Part shown: positions 8,559 through 17,728 of the stretch, piece after piece | How the letters are laid out: each line of letters begins with the position of its first letter | Numbering within the stretch: position 1 is the stretch's first letter | Assembly: GCF_000305775.1 (NCBI RefSeq) | Contig: NC_018866.1 | Span: 1,736,001-1,800,000 of the forward strand | Source of the DNA: Dehalobacter sp. DCA | GTDB lineage: Bacteria; Bacillota; Desulfitobacteriia; Desulfitobacteriales; Syntrophobotulaceae | Length of the DNA stretch: 64,000 bases | Direction: 5' to 3' | Made by a program: the position numbers and the translations under genes | Notes under the pieces: generated by a model | Told to the model about the DNA's origin: nothing | Databases searched by the model: none | The model's input: only the letters and a program-made list of their open reading frames with translations

Positions 8559-9200
8559 TTAACCGCCTAAAGTAATATCCTGCGTATTATACCACTTCAG
8601 AGCATCATAGAAATGCTCTTCCTTAAAATCTGGCCAGTAATCATCGAGTACATAGAAATCCGCATAAACACTTTGTGCAGGCAGGAAACCGCTGAGTCGG
8701 CGTCTTCCTCCCCAGCGGATCAGCAAATCAACTCTGGAAATATCATTTGATTTTAACTCTTTAATAACCTTTCTCTTATTCTTTTCGGCAGTACGAAGAT
8801 TTCCCAGATCCCATTCCCAGCCGTAATTGACGAGAAAATTCACTCTAATGCCGCCTTTGCCGACTTTTGTCCGACGCGTATATGGCAGCAGCGCTTTGGG
8901 GAACATCTTAGATTCTGTATCGCCAATCACTAACAAGGACACGTCCTCGCTCGCAATCATACCAATTGCATCAATGCAGGCCTGCACAAAAGCTTTCTTC
9001 TGAGTAGCTGGTCTTTTGGTATTATCCACTGTAAAACCATAATAGGTCAGTTCTTTGACGCCGGCTCCCCTGCATAATTTCAGAAGTTTAAGTCCTGGGT
9101 CCAGACCTTCCCGGTAGCCCATCTCCTTTGGTAATCCATTGTTGTCTGCCCATCGCCGGTTGCCATCTGGGATAACCCCAATATGATTGGGAATTCTCAT
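8559..9200 (-). CDS. Divergent undecaprenyl diphosphate synthase-family protein
   Basis: The 213-aa protein starts with HIGVIPDGNRRWA, the cis-prenyltransferase diphosphate-binding motif with the essential Asp12. The C-terminal signature is altered: RWGGRRRLSGFLPAQSVY replaces the usual RxGGExRLSNFLxxQ, so the Glu is Arg. The protein is also shorter than the roughly 250-aa UppS. It may be a secondary cis-prenyltransferase with other chain length or substrate rather than the housekeeping bactoprenol synthase, which normally sits beside cdsA. An AAGGAG site precedes the ATG. Family assignment is firm and function is uncertain. Confidence 0.8.
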   Translation of the reverse strand: MRIPNHIGVIPDGNRRWADNNGLPKEMGYREGLDPGLKLLKLCRGAGVKELTYYGFTVDNTKRPATQKKAFVQACIDAIGMIASEDVSLLVIGDTESKMFPKALLPYTRRTKVGKGGIRVNFLVNYGWEWDLGNLRTAEKNKRKVIKELKSNDISRVDLLIRWGGRRRLSGFLPAQSVYADFYVLDDYWPDFKEEHFYDALKWYNTQDITLGG

Positions 9201-9314
9201 TCTGGATACTCCTTTACACTATGCCGATAATGTTCGATATTCTCTACAGGTTTACCATTATTGTTTCCAATTATCGTAGATTATTACAAATTATTTTCAG
9301 CTAATAAAAAGAAA

Positions 9315-9344
9315 CCTTTGCTGACGCCACGCCTTGGCGTCAGC
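9315..9344 (-). terminator. Hairpin terminator downstream of the CHAP gene
   Basis: GCTGACGCCA (9320-9329) pairs perfectly with TGGCGTCAGC (9335-9344). Read on the minus strand it is followed within a few bases by TTTCTTTTT, so it can end transcripts of the CHAP-domain gene. Confidence 0.6.
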
Positions 9345-9487
9345 CATAGCTGCATTTAGATATATCAGAAAGTTGTATTTCTACTTTTTGATATACTAAA
9401 ATGACTGAGTCGAAATTCTCCATCTCGGCTCAGCCTTAATATTTTTCTGGTTTCTCAATTTCTAAATCTTTGCTGTTATGGCCAGGT

Positions 9488-10192
9488 TTACCTGCTGCTA
9501 GCTCTGAGCCATCCGGCTGGATCTCTGTCTCCGGATATCGTATAGGTACCATCTTTGTAAACAAGACTGTATTTTTCCCTGGGAACCTCTGAGTTCTGCT
9601 GAATGACTTCAATCCATTCGTCAGCCACTCCGCAGATAATTGCAACGTGACCGTAAGACCCCTCATTGAAGACCAGCAGGTCTCCTTCCCGGGGTTTTTC
9701 ATTCCCTCCGTTAACGTACTGAACAAGGCCTCTCTGTTCATTCAGTTTGCCCTGTGCCAGCATCGGATTAAAGAAATATTTGGCGTTCCCAGCGCCGTCA
9801 GGCATCTCATGATGATAGATTTCATAATAGAATCGTTTTACAAATTCTACGCACTGCCACTTGTAGCCGTAATAATAACCATCTTTACTATAACTTAAGC
9901 CGTGACTGGACATATAATCCGCGCCATTGGAATAGACTGCCACACCTTTGTATTCATCGATTTTCATACCGGCAGCAACGTCAGCCTGCCGGATGAGACG
10001 CGCAGTGTCCGCTGCTTCACTGGAATGATCAGCCGTTTGGGCACCGTAGCTTGAGTCTGTCTGAGAATGATCGAGTGCATTGCCGGAAACTATTTTGGAT
10101 CCCGTTACGACTGCTAAGGCAAATACGATGATTATGATGGCGAGCAACGGTGTCTTGTTTCGTCTGCGATAGTATCGTCTGGATTTCCTCAT
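9488..10192 (-). CDS. Membrane-anchored CHAP-domain amidase/peptidase
   Basis: The 234-aa protein has a very basic N-terminus, one hydrophobic anchor (residues 15-31), a Ser/Thr/Asp-rich linker and a C-terminal CHAP domain. The domain shows the catalytic Cys in YKWQCVEFVKRF (C114) and the partner His in GHVAII (H182). CHAP enzymes cut peptidoglycan crosslinks or glutathionylspermidine-type amides, and the anchor places this one outside the membrane. A GTG 13 codons upstream is in frame. The ATG chosen has AAGGAG 8 nt before it and starts just ahead of the basic anchor. Confidence 0.88.
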   Translation of the reverse strand: MRKSRRYYRRRNKTPLLAIIIIVFALAVVTGSKIVSGNALDHSQTDSSYGAQTADHSSEAADTARLIRQADVAAGMKIDEYKGVAVYSNGADYMSSHGLSYSKDGYYYGYKWQCVEFVKRFYYEIYHHEMPDGAGNAKYFFNPMLAQGKLNEQRGLVQYVNGGNEKPREGDLLVFNEGSYGHVAIICGVADEWIEVIQQNSEVPREKYSLVYKDGTYTISGDRDPAGWLRASSR

Positions 10193-10545
10193 CGGGTCTG
10201 CTCCTTCATGATGTGTTTTATACTCGTCCACATGAAATTATATATTTCTCTGCCTATTTAAGCAAGCCTAGCCCATAAAATGCTGATTGCAGAATGCTGT
10301 TGAAACAGCTCCAATAAAATATGGACAAAATCTGATTACAGAATAAATAAAATAAAATTCAGGAAAAATAAATTAATTTGAAAAAAAGTTTAAACGTATT
10401 ATAATGTTAAAGGTTAAGTCCTCTTCACACGCAGGACGATTGGCAAGTATTACTTCTTTAAGATTTCGATATGCAAATACCAATATTCTTATTTATGTTC
10501 TTACTTGTTAAGGAGAAAGAATTAGATTACGACAGGAGAAATTGA
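10193..10545. other. Intergenic region between the CHAP gene and typA
   Basis: This AT-rich divergent intergenic stretch of 353 bases holds the typA promoter (10378-10405) and a leader of about 135 nt. I see no recognisable riboswitch, repeat or small gene in it. Confidence 0.5.
10378..10405 (+). promoter_or_regulatory. Sigma-A promoter of typA
   Basis: TTGAAA (10378-10383) and a perfect TATAAT (10400-10405) are separated by 16 nt, followed by a leader of roughly 135 nt before the typA ATG. Confidence 0.65.
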
Positions 10546-12375
10546 ATGTACGCTGACCATTTAAGAAATTTGGCAATTATTGCCCACGTCGATCATGGCA
10601 AGACAAGTCTCGTCGATGTCATGCTCAGACAAAGCGGAGCGTTTCGCTCCAATGAACAAGTCGAAGAAAGAGTCATGGACTCCAATGATCTGGAGAAGGA
10701 ACGCGGAATTACCATTCTGGCTAAGAATACTTCCGTAAACTGGCAGGGTGTCAAGATCAATATTGTCGATACCCCTGGGCATGCCGATTTTGGTGGAGAA
10801 GTCGAACGCGTCCTGAAAATGGTCGACGGTGTGCTTCTGGTTGTTGATGCGTTTGAAGGCCCGATGCCTCAGACCAAATTTGTGCTTCGTAAGGCTTTGG
10901 AACTGGATTTGAAACCCATCGTCGTCATTAACAAAGTCGACCGGCCTGAAGCGCGTCCCTACGAAGTTGTCGATGAAGTTCTGGAGCTGTTTATGCAGCT
11001 GGGTGCGAGTGATGAACAACTTGATTTTCCAATCGTTTATACTTCAGCCCGTCAAGGAAATGCCGGTTATGAACCCGGGGAAATGACTGAAGATCTGGTC
11101 CCGTTATTCGAAACGATTCTGAGAGAAATTCCTGCTCCAGAATGCGATCCCGACAGTCCTCTGCAGATGCTGGCAACAACACTCGACTATAACGATTACC
11201 TTGGCAAGATTGCTATCGGACGTGTCTTCCGGGGCAAGCTGACTGCTAATACTCAAGTCGCTGTGATCAAAAGAGACGGATCGATCGAGAAAGTCAAAGT
11301 CGGTAAAGTATTTACCTTCCAGAACTTAGGTCGGGTTGATGTACTTGAAGCAAATGCCGGAGACATCGTAGCTATCAGCGGCATTCCCAATATCAATATC
11401 GGAGAAACCATAGCTGATCCGTTGAATCCTGAACCTCTTCCGATGATTGAAATTGACGAACCTACCCTGACCATGCTTTTCATGGTCAATACCGGTCCTT
11501 TTGCCGGAACAGAAGGAAAACATATCACGTCCCGCAAGCTTAGGGAAAGACTATTTAAAGAGATTGAAACAAATGTTAGTCTCCGCGTGGAAGAAACTGA
11601 AAACATGGACTGTTTTCAAGTATCAGGACGCGGAGAGCTGCACCTGTCCATCCTGATTGAAAATATGCGAAGAGAAGGCTTCGAACTGATGGTCTCGAAA
11701 CCGGAAGTTATTCTGAAGGAGATTGACGGTGTCAAATGCGAGCCATTTGAGCATCTGACTTGTGATATTCCTGATTCGTGCACCGGCACCGTGATTGAAA
11801 TGCTTGGCACCCGTAAAGCTGAGATGCAGAACATGGTCAACATGTCTGGTGGAGTTACACGCCTGGAGTTTTTGATTCCGGCACGCGGATTGATCGGCTT
11901 CAGGGGGGACTATCTTACCGAAACCCGCGGGGAAGGAATCATGGCTCATGTCTTCCATTCCTATCAACCATATAAGGGCGATATTCAAGGCCGCAACCGA
12001 GGAGTCCTGGTCGCTTCAGATCCGGGAGAATCCACCGCTTATGCACTGTTTCAGCTGCAGGACCGCGGCAGAATGTTTATTGATCCCGGAACCAAAGTCT
12101 ATGAAGGTATGATTGTCGGTCAAAGCAACCGCGAACAGGATATTGATATCAACATTGCCCGCAAAAAGCAGTTGACCAACATGCGCTCCAGCGGAGCCGA
12201 TGAAAGCCTGAGACTGGAACCGGCAAAATTGCTCGGTCTGGAAGAAGCCCTGGAATATATCAATGATGATGAATATGTAGAAATTACACCCATCAACGTT
12301 CGCCTACGCAAAAGATTTTTAGACAAAAACACCCGCACCCGTTATGAAAAACAAAAGAATATGAGCGGAATCTAA
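10546..12375 (+). CDS. typA: Ribosome-associated GTPase TypA/BipA
   Basis: This 609-aa translational GTPase has an EF-G-like G domain with G1 AHVDHGKT (13-20), a [14 protein letters not shown] switch and NKVDR. Domain II and EF-G-like domains III and V follow, with [13 protein letters not shown] near the start of the BipA-specific C-terminal part. TypA binds the 70S A-site region under stress or at low temperature and aids 50S assembly. GACAGGAG precedes the ATG. The gene is monocistronic and ends in a strong terminator. Confidence 0.97.
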   Translation: MYADHLRNLAIIAHVDHGKTSLVDVMLRQSGAFRSNEQVEERVMDSNDLEKERGITILAKNTSVNWQGVKINIVDTPGHADFGGEVERVLKMVDGVLLVVDAFEGPMPQTKFVLRKALELDLKPIVVINKVDRPEARPYEVVDEVLELFMQLGASDEQLDFPIVYTSARQGNAGYEPGEMTEDLVPLFETILREIPAPECDPDSPLQMLATTLDYNDYLGKIAIGRVFRGKLTANTQVAVIKRDGSIEKVKVGKVFTFQNLGRVDVLEANAGDIVAISGIPNINIGETIADPLNPEPLPMIEIDEPTLTMLFMVNTGPFAGTEGKHITSRKLRERLFKEIETNVSLRVEETENMDCFQVSGRGELHLSILIENMRREGFELMVSKPEVILKEIDGVKCEPFEHLTCDIPDSCTGTVIEMLGTRKAEMQNMVNMSGGVTRLEFLIPARGLIGFRGDYLTETRGEGIMAHVFHSYQPYKGDIQGRNRGVLVASDPGESTAYALFQLQDRGRMFIDPGTKVYEGMIVGQSNREQDIDINIARKKQLTNMRSSGADESLRLEPAKLLGLEEALEYINDDEYVEITPINVRLRKRFLDKNTRTRYEKQKNMSGI

Positions 12376-12401
12376 TCCTCAAATCAGAATACCTGACAAT
12401 G

Positions 12402-12462
12402 AAAAAGCCTGATCGAGAATCCTAAATCCCTTTCCAGATGATTCTTGCATCAGGCTTTTTTG
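12402..12462 (+). terminator. Terminator after typA
   Basis: AAAAAGCCTGAT (12402-12413) pairs perfectly with ATCAGGCTTTTT (12449-12460). An additional inner helix pairs GAGAAT with ATTCTT, and a T-run follows. Confidence 0.9.
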
Positions 12463-12567
12463 TTTTTTGATTTTTAACCTGGTCATCATTAACTAGGCAC
12501 ATATTATTTTATTTTACCATAATATGGAATGTAAAAGGACAAATTTTAAAAAATCAGGTGATCTATA

Positions 12568-12882
12568 ATGGTTTTTGAGCTTTTGCTGGCTTTAAGCCTC
12601 CGTTTTTTTCTATTTGACTTTGTCTTATTTAAAAAGATCAGAGATGCCCTTAAGCAGAAAGGCTACTTTTTCTGCAAGCTGTTTGGCTGTCCATTCTGTC
12701 AGGGTTTCTGGTGCGGTTTAGCCGTTTTCTTATATTACCATTCGCTCCAGCCTGACTTGCAGCAGTTCATTGCATTCTTGGGATTCGGTTTTATCTCTGC
12801 TTATCTTGGTCTTGTCTCTGCCGTAATCATTGACCCACTTATTCAAAGATATGAGCGGAATACCGGTATACCACTTCAATAA
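12568..12882 (+). CDS. Small membrane protein, DUF1360-like
   Basis: The 104-aa product has an N-terminal hydrophobic helix, then the motif GCPFCQGFWCG near residues 40-49, and a second and third hydrophobic helix. The clustered Cys/Trp motif between membrane segments resembles DUF1360 proteins of Firmicutes, whose function is unknown. GGTGAT lies 8 nt upstream of the ATG. The gene is flanked by typA and a convergent DUF1540 gene. It shows no homology to transporters that I recognise. Confidence 0.7.
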   Translation: MVFELLLALSLRFFLFDFVLFKKIRDALKQKGYFFCKLFGCPFCQGFWCGLAVFLYYHSLQPDLQQFIAFLGFGFISAYLGLVSAVIIDPLIQRYERNTGIPLQ

Positions 12883-12935
12883 AGCCTGTAATCAATATTA
12901 GAGGGACCATTATTATTGAAACGAAAGTAACAAGA

Positions 12936-12978
12936 ATGGAAAAGAGGGGACAAAGTAGCGTATCCCCCCTCCATTTTT
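12936..12978. terminator. Probable terminator between DUF1360-like and DUF1540 genes
   Basis: A G-rich segment (AGAGGGG) and a C-rich segment (CCCCCCTCC) pair imperfectly across about 14 nt, followed by TTTTTCC on the plus strand. It lies between two convergent genes. Confidence 0.45.
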
Positions 12979-12982
12979 CCTG

Positions 12983-13150
12983 TTATTCTTTGATGAAGGT
13001 CGCACAGTCAGTCTGCTCGGAATCAGCTGCATTCCGGGGCTGCACTTCAATTTTTTCAGCTGTACAGTGATCCCCATCCATATAATAATAACAGGTATTG
13101 ACCACACATCTGATTCCAGTGTTAGGTCCTTGCATCTTCTTGGCTTTCAT
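12983..13150 (-). CDS. DUF1540 small Cys-rich protein
   Basis: This is a 55-codon gene, read on the minus strand from ATG at 13150 with CGGAGG about 10 nt upstream. The product shows the DUF1540 pattern: IRCVVNTC, then a tyrosine-rich stretch, then DHCTAEKIEV and finally a TDCATF tail. This gives four cysteines likely to bind a metal. Members of this family are common in spore formers and clostridia but lack a defined function. It is convergent with the DUF1360-like gene. Confidence 0.85.
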   Translation of the reverse strand: MKAKKMQGPNTGIRCVVNTCYYYMDGDHCTAEKIEVQPRNAADSEQTDCATFIKE

Positions 13151-13250
13151 CGCAAAAATACCTCCGTTTTAATATTTTCGTTTTATTATGGACCGCTAAA
13201 AAGAAAATATTCTGTGGCCGGAAAGGTAAATTCTGTGCTTAATTTTTATG

Positions 13251-13279
13251 TAAAAAAATAACCTGACATTCCATCAGGT
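13251..13279 (-). terminator. Terminator of the GIY-YIG gene
   Basis: ACCTGA (13261-13266) pairs with TCAGGT (13274-13279). On the minus strand the hairpin overlaps the stop codon and is followed by TATTTTTTT. Confidence 0.75.
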
Positions 13280-13567
13280 AATTTGATCCGACTTGCTTTG
13301 GGCAATCAGCTGATATTTTTGTTCCCTAGTCAATTGTTTGATGCTGTATTCCCTTTGAAATGCTTCCGGTTTGGATGCCACCTGTTCCAGATATTTGAGG
13401 ACAACAGGAAACCGTGACCGGGTATATTTTGCACCCTTACCCCTGTTATGAGCTGTCAGCCTCTTCTGTATGTCCACAGTCCAACCCGTATACAGTGTCC
13501 CATCTTTGCATTCTACAATATAAACATAAAACAATCCGGAAGCCCCCAAAAAGAAAAAGATACGCAT
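13274..13567 (-). CDS. GIY-YIG nuclease family protein (UPF0213-like)
   Basis: The domain begins FYVYIVECKDGTLYTGWT and continues with RLTAHNRGKGAKYTRSR, the GIY-YIG core of the YhbQ/UPF0213 group of single-domain nuclease-like proteins. Residues for the metal-dependent active site (Tyr pair, Arg, Glu in REYSIKQL) are present. The frame could start at TTG 13600 or ATG 13567. The ATG gives 97 aa with a short hydrophobic extension and is used here, although neither start has a good ribosome site. A role in DNA repair is assumed for the family but unproven. Confidence 0.82.
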   Translation of the reverse strand: MRIFFFLGASGLFYVYIVECKDGTLYTGWTVDIQKRLTAHNRGKGAKYTRSRFPVVLKYLEQVASKPEAFQREYSIKQLTREQKYQLIAQSKSDQIT

Positions 13568-13649
13568 GCTATCTAAAGCTTCAAAATTTAAGCTTAACAA
13601 AACAGTTAAGTTAATTTAATCTGGCTCAGTTGGCTTAGCAACTTAGAAC

Positions 13650-14582
13650 TCAGTCCGACTCAGCCAATTGTCCAAGGTCGAAAGACGTCTGCTGGTATAC
13701 ATAGTAGTTCAGCCAATTTAAAAACAGTAAATTGGCATGTCCTCTCCAGGTGACCTGAGGCATTCTCTTCAGATCATCATTAGGAAAGTAATTATTGGGG
13801 ACCGCGATATCCAGGGCTTTATTCACATCCCGATCATACTCGGTTTTCAGCGTAAGCGCATCATACTCGGGATGGCCGGTAACAAAAAGATGTCGGCCAT
13901 GCTTCCCGGCGACCATATAGACACCAGCGTCATCCGACGTTGCCAGGACTTCCAGTTCCGGATGCTTTTCAATGTCTTCAATCCGGACTTCCGTATGGCG
14001 GGAATGCGGTGCATTGAATACTTCGTCAAATCCCCGCAGAAAATTATTGTTGTTGTTATGACTGATAATCTTATGGTTGAATATCCCAAACATTTTACTG
14101 TCAAGCGGATATTTCGGAATCCCATAATGATAGTATAATCCCGCCTGGGCTCCCCAGCAGACATGTATGGTTGAATAAACGTTGGTAAGGCTCCACTTCA
14201 TGATCTGTTTGAGTTCATCCCAGTAGTCTACATCTTCAAATTCCAGATTTTCGACCGGTGCACCGGTGATAATCAGACCATCAAATTTTTGATCTTTCAC
14301 TTCATCAAAAGAGCTGTAGAACCTGCTTAAATGCTCTTCCGAAGTATTTGCAGGCTTATGCGTCCAAGTGTAGAGCAGTGTTATCTCTATTTGCAGAGGT
14401 GAGTTGCTCATCAAGCGCAAATACTGCGTTTCGGTAACGATTTTGGTAGGCATTAAATTAAGCAGTGCTATTCTTAAAGGACGAATATCCTGGTGCTGTG
14501 CCCGGTCTTCACCCATAATAAATATATTTTCATTCTCCAGGATTTCTTTTGCCGGTAAATCGTCCGGAATTTTGATCGGCAT
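13650..14582 (-). CDS. metA: Homoserine O-acyltransferase MetA, probably acetyl-specific
   Basis: This 310-aa enzyme activates homoserine for homocysteine synthesis. It is the glutamine-amidotransferase-like MetA type with catalytic Cys142 (HVCWGAQAG) and His237/Glu239 in VTGHPEYD. Residue 111 is Glu (APVENLEFE). In MetA proteins Glu111 marks acetyl-CoA use and Gly marks succinyl-CoA use, so O-acetylhomoserine is the expected product. This fits the two O-acetylhomoserine sulfhydrylases in the window. A run of five Asn (176-180) is a local oddity. GAGGAGG precedes the ATG. Confidence 0.94.
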   Translation of the reverse strand: MPIKIPDDLPAKEILENENIFIMGEDRAQHQDIRPLRIALLNLMPTKIVTETQYLRLMSNSPLQIEITLLYTWTHKPANTSEEHLSRFYSSFDEVKDQKFDGLIITGAPVENLEFEDVDYWDELKQIMKWSLTNVYSTIHVCWGAQAGLYYHYGIPKYPLDSKMFGIFNHKIISHNNNNNFLRGFDEVFNAPHSRHTEVRIEDIEKHPELEVLATSDDAGVYMVAGKHGRHLFVTGHPEYDALTLKTEYDRDVNKALDIAVPNNYFPNDDLKRMPQVTWRGHANLLFLNWLNYYVYQQTSFDLGQLAESD

Positions 14583-14716
14583 TAGCTTTCCTCCTCAAGT
14601 TCAGTGTCAACAGTATTTGCTCAATTGCATGCTCCAATAGAACAGTATAACCTATTTTCACTGAGAATACCATATTTTCAAAAGGCCTGTCTCATAATGA
14701 AAAACTGGCATTCCAT

Positions 14717-15922
14717 TTAAGACAGACGGTTTTTAAAATCCTCATAGCCGAAGCTACGGACAGTCTGAATGGTACCGTCAGCCTTGTTCAGGACAATATC
14801 CGGCAGCCGTATCCCATTGAATGTATTGTTTTTGACCATGGAGTAAATTGCCATATCACAGAAGACAAGGCGGTCTCCGGGATTTAAGGCCCGATCAAAT
14901 GAATAATCCCCGATGATATCGCCGGCCAGGCAGGTTGGCCCCCCAAGACGGTACGTAGTTTTCTTTTCTCCGGGCTGCCCTGAGCCAACTATCCGGGGAC
15001 GGTACGGAACTTCCAGTACATCCGGCATATGACAAGCAGCTGAGGCATCCAGGATAGCAATGTTCATACCGTTAAGCAGCGTATCCAGCACGGATGAGAC
15101 CAGAAAACCGGCATTCAGCGCGATCGCTTCGCCAGGTTCCAGGTACACGGTAATGCCATAGGTTTCCCGCAGACGCTTGATGGTCCGAATCAGAAGCTCC
15201 CGATCGTAATCTTCACGTGTAATGTGGTGCCCCCCACCAAGATTCAGCCATTTCATCCCAGGCAAGAACTGACTAAACGACTTCTCAAAGGCTTCAACCG
15301 TTGTCACCAGCGCATCGGCATTTTGTTCGCACAACGTATGCAGATGCAGTCCGGAAAGGCCTTTGAGCCGATCCTGCTTAAAGTTTGCCCTGGTCACACC
15401 GAGTCTGGAATAGGGTCCGCACGGATCATACATGCCATGACCTTCCTGGGTGGAACATTCCGGGTTGATCCGCAGGCCGCATTCTGCCCCTGCGGCAAGC
15501 GCCAGCTTACCAAACTTATCCCACTGAGAAAAGCTATTGAATATGATATGATCAGATACAGTCAAGATCTCATCGAATTCATCCTCCCGGTAAGCCGGGC
15601 TGAAAATATGCACTTCTTTGCCAAATTTTTCGCGGCCAAGCTTCGCCTCGTACAAACCGCTGGCTGTTGTTCCGCACAAATATTGGGCAATCAAAGGGTA
15701 TACCCCGAACATTGAAAATGCCTTCTGGGCGAGCAGAATTTTTGCTCCGCTCTGTTCCTGAACGTCTTGTAAAATTTCTAAATTTGATATTAACAGATTT
15801 TCATCAACCACATAGCTCGGAGTTGGAACACGGTCAAACCAGTTCTCCGCATTTTCTGTTTCTACAGCCTTCTGTTCAGTATTCTGTTCTCTTGCGTACA
15901 GATCCATTATTGCGTTTCCCAT
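14717..15922 (-). CDS. nspC: Carboxynorspermidine/carboxyspermidine decarboxylase
   Basis: The 401-aa PLP enzyme has the alanine-racemase/ODC fold. The PLP lysine lies in LLAQKAFSMFG (K67), the substrate and phosphate region in LGGGHHITRED, and the C-terminal active-site strand is CDMAIYSMVKNNTFNG. It decarboxylates carboxy(nor)spermidine to the triamine. The ATG overlaps the TGA of the upstream dehydrogenase by one base, indicating translational coupling. An ATG 15 bases further downstream is less likely. The pair forms the alternative, SAM-decarboxylase-independent spermidine route. Confidence 0.93.
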   Translation of the reverse strand: MGNAIMDLYAREQNTEQKAVETENAENWFDRVPTPSYVVDENLLISNLEILQDVQEQSGAKILLAQKAFSMFGVYPLIAQYLCGTTASGLYEAKLGREKFGKEVHIFSPAYREDEFDEILTVSDHIIFNSFSQWDKFGKLALAAGAECGLRINPECSTQEGHGMYDPCGPYSRLGVTRANFKQDRLKGLSGLHLHTLCEQNADALVTTVEAFEKSFSQFLPGMKWLNLGGGHHITREDYDRELLIRTIKRLRETYGITVYLEPGEAIALNAGFLVSSVLDTLLNGMNIAILDASAACHMPDVLEVPYRPRIVGSGQPGEKKTTYRLGGPTCLAGDIIGDYSFDRALNPGDRLVFCDMAIYSMVKNNTFNGIRLPDIVLNKADGTIQTVRSFGYEDFKNRLS

Positions 15923-17121
15923 CAGGGTACCAGCGCCGGATTGAAGTCTTCTTCCCAGGGCAGACCCCATTTATTGAGTGCTTCCATAAAAGGATCGGGA
16001 TCAAACTCTTCCATATTATAAACACCAGGTTTCGCCCAGGTACCATTCATAACCAACATCGCCCCGATCATCGCCGGCACGCCGGTGGTATAGCTGATGG
16101 CTTGGCTTCCTACTTCTCGATAGCACTCCTCATGATCGCAGATGTTATACAGATAGTAGGTTTTTTCCTTGCCGTCTTTAATTCCCTTGAAAATGCAGCC
16201 AATATTGGTTTTGCCCTTGGTACGCGGACCAAGGGAAGCCGGATCCGGCAGGACAGCTTTTAAGAACTGCAAAGGGATGATTTCCATTCCATTATAATTA
16301 ATAGGCTCAATGCTCGTCATACCAACGTTCTCGAGACATTTCAGATGTGTCAGGTAGCTTTGTCCGAAAGTCATAAAGAAACGGATGCGTTTGATGCCTT
16401 TAATATTCAGCGCCAGACTTTCCAATTCCTCGTGGTGCAGCAGGTACATATCCTTGACGCCGACACCCTTGAAATTGTACGCTCTTTTGATCTCCATCGG
16501 CTCAGTTTCTGCCCAGTGGCCGTTTTCCCAGTAGCTGCCTTTAGCCGTGACTTCCCGGATATTAATCTCAGGGTTGAAGTTTGTTGCAAATGGATAGCCA
16601 TGGTCGCCGCCATTACAGTCGAGAATGTCAATCTCATGAATCTCATCGAAGTGGTGCTTCAGGGCGTAGGCACTGAATACCCCGGTAACCCCCGGATCAA
16701 AACCTGAACCGAGCAAGGCGGTTATCCCTGCTTCTTTAAATTTCTCCCGATAGGCCCACTGCCATTTATATTCAAAGTGGGCAGTCTCCTCAGGCTCATA
16801 ATTGGCGGTATCTACATAACTGGTCTTTGTGGCCAGACAGGCATCCATAATATGCAGGTCCTGATACGGTAATGCCAGATTCAGCACAACATCAGGCTTT
16901 TCTTTGTTGATCAGCGCGATCAGTTCTTCCACGTTGTCAGCATCCACCTGGGCTGTTGTGATTTTTGTTTTACCTCTGCCCAGTTTTTCCGCTAAAGCAT
17001 CGCATTTTGATTTCGTACGGCTGGCAATACACAGTTCACCAAAAGCCTCTGAATTCTGGCAGATTTTGTGGATTGCCACACCGGCGACGCCGCCGCAGCC
17101 GATAACGAGTACTTTTCCCAT
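15922..17121 (-). CDS. Carboxynorspermidine/carboxyspermidine synthase (saccharopine dehydrogenase family)
   Basis: The 399-aa NAD(P)H-dependent enzyme starts with the Rossmann motif VLVIGCGGVAG. It continues with GSGFDPGVTGVFSAY and the C-terminal YTTGVPAMIGAMLV typical of the saccharopine-dehydrogenase-like family. Next to nspC it is expected to condense aspartate semialdehyde with a diamine. The open frame extends 41 codons further, but the ATG at 17121 has GGAGG 7 nt upstream and starts at the Rossmann fold. A terminator-containing leader lies directly upstream, implying attenuation control. Confidence 0.93.
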   Translation of the reverse strand: MGKVLVIGCGGVAGVAIHKICQNSEAFGELCIASRTKSKCDALAEKLGRGKTKITTAQVDADNVEELIALINKEKPDVVLNLALPYQDLHIMDACLATKTSYVDTANYEPEETAHFEYKWQWAYREKFKEAGITALLGSGFDPGVTGVFSAYALKHHFDEIHEIDILDCNGGDHGYPFATNFNPEINIREVTAKGSYWENGHWAETEPMEIKRAYNFKGVGVKDMYLLHHEELESLALNIKGIKRIRFFMTFGQSYLTHLKCLENVGMTSIEPINYNGMEIIPLQFLKAVLPDPASLGPRTKGKTNIGCIFKGIKDGKEKTYYLYNICDHEECYREVGSQAISYTTGVPAMIGAMLVMNGTWAKPGVYNMEEFDPDPFMEALNKWGLPWEEDFNPALVP

Positions 17122-17180
17122 AGTAATTCCTCCAATCGCTAAAATGATTTTTGCCCAACTCAAAAAACTTGTACCAAAAT

Positions 17181-17235
17181 AAAAAACACTTAGAAGCGGT
17201 ACTGCAAAACAGGGCAGTACACCACACCTAAGCGC
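17181..17235 (-). terminator. Leader terminator before the carboxy(nor)spermidine operon
   Basis: On the minus strand GTACTGC and GCAGTAC form a stem, extended outward by CTTAG and CTAAG. TTTTTTATTTT follows. It lies between the structured leader and the start of the first gene. Confidence 0.8.
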
Positions 17236-17600
17236 GACGATCATGAAAAACTTGTTTATTTGGCTCTATTTACGTCAAGGGCGAAGACCCTTTCCATTTA
17301 GAGTTATTTATTCAGCTTTCGAGGTTTCAGAGTCTATATAGCAAGGAATTACTTTTACTACTCTTATTGATCGTTTCACAAGTGTGATGTGCAGCGGATT
17401 TGCACACGGCTATGAATTAGCCAACTCATAACGCTTCGAGCCGCCCCGGCTCAATCAATAAGGCAACAAAGTTGCCAACTTCGGCTTTTGACCCGGCTGT
17501 CCGTATGGCCTTGGTCCTCTATAGCTTCTGCAGAGAACGGTCAAAAAATTCTTTGCTGAAAAGGCTCTACTGCCTCTTTTCGCAACTGAAATTATATCTA
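17182..17600 (-). ncRNA. Unidentified structured leader RNA with terminator, upstream of polyamine operon
   Basis: On the minus strand this roughly 400-nt gene-free stretch is rich in perfect helices. TTTTGACC pairs with GGTCAAAA around GTTCTCT/AGAGGAC. Further hairpins are GGCAAC-ttt-GTTGCC, GAGCCG-ggg-CGGCTC and TGTGCA/TGCACA. A TTATTGAT/ATCAATAA helix closes a multi-branched loop. It ends with a terminator-like hairpin (17181-17235, GTACTGC/GCAGTAC inside CTTAG/CTAAG) followed by TTTTTTATTTT, about 60 nt before the synthase ATG. It matches no riboswitch class I could recall; T-box, lysine, SAM and c-di-AMP were considered. It could also be a free-standing sRNA. Confidence 0.55.
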
Positions 17601-17728
17601 ATATTTCAAGATATTTCAATAGTTTTTATAAATTAGTAACAAGCTTCAAATTTTATATATTTTTGTTACCCCATTCGATTTTATAGCTACTTATGAATCT
17701 CGTGTACTTCTTCCATCAGGGCAAAACT

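Noticed and set aside
9436-9741. 101-aa ORF overlapping the CHAP gene
   Set aside because: It is out of frame with the clear CHAP domain and has no recognisable motif or ribosome site.
17182-17600. Reading the polyamine-operon leader as a T-box or lysine riboswitch
   Set aside because: GCCGAAG and AGAGTAGTAA fragments look familiar, but the T-box core GGTGGNACCGCG and the ordered lysine-box elements are not there.
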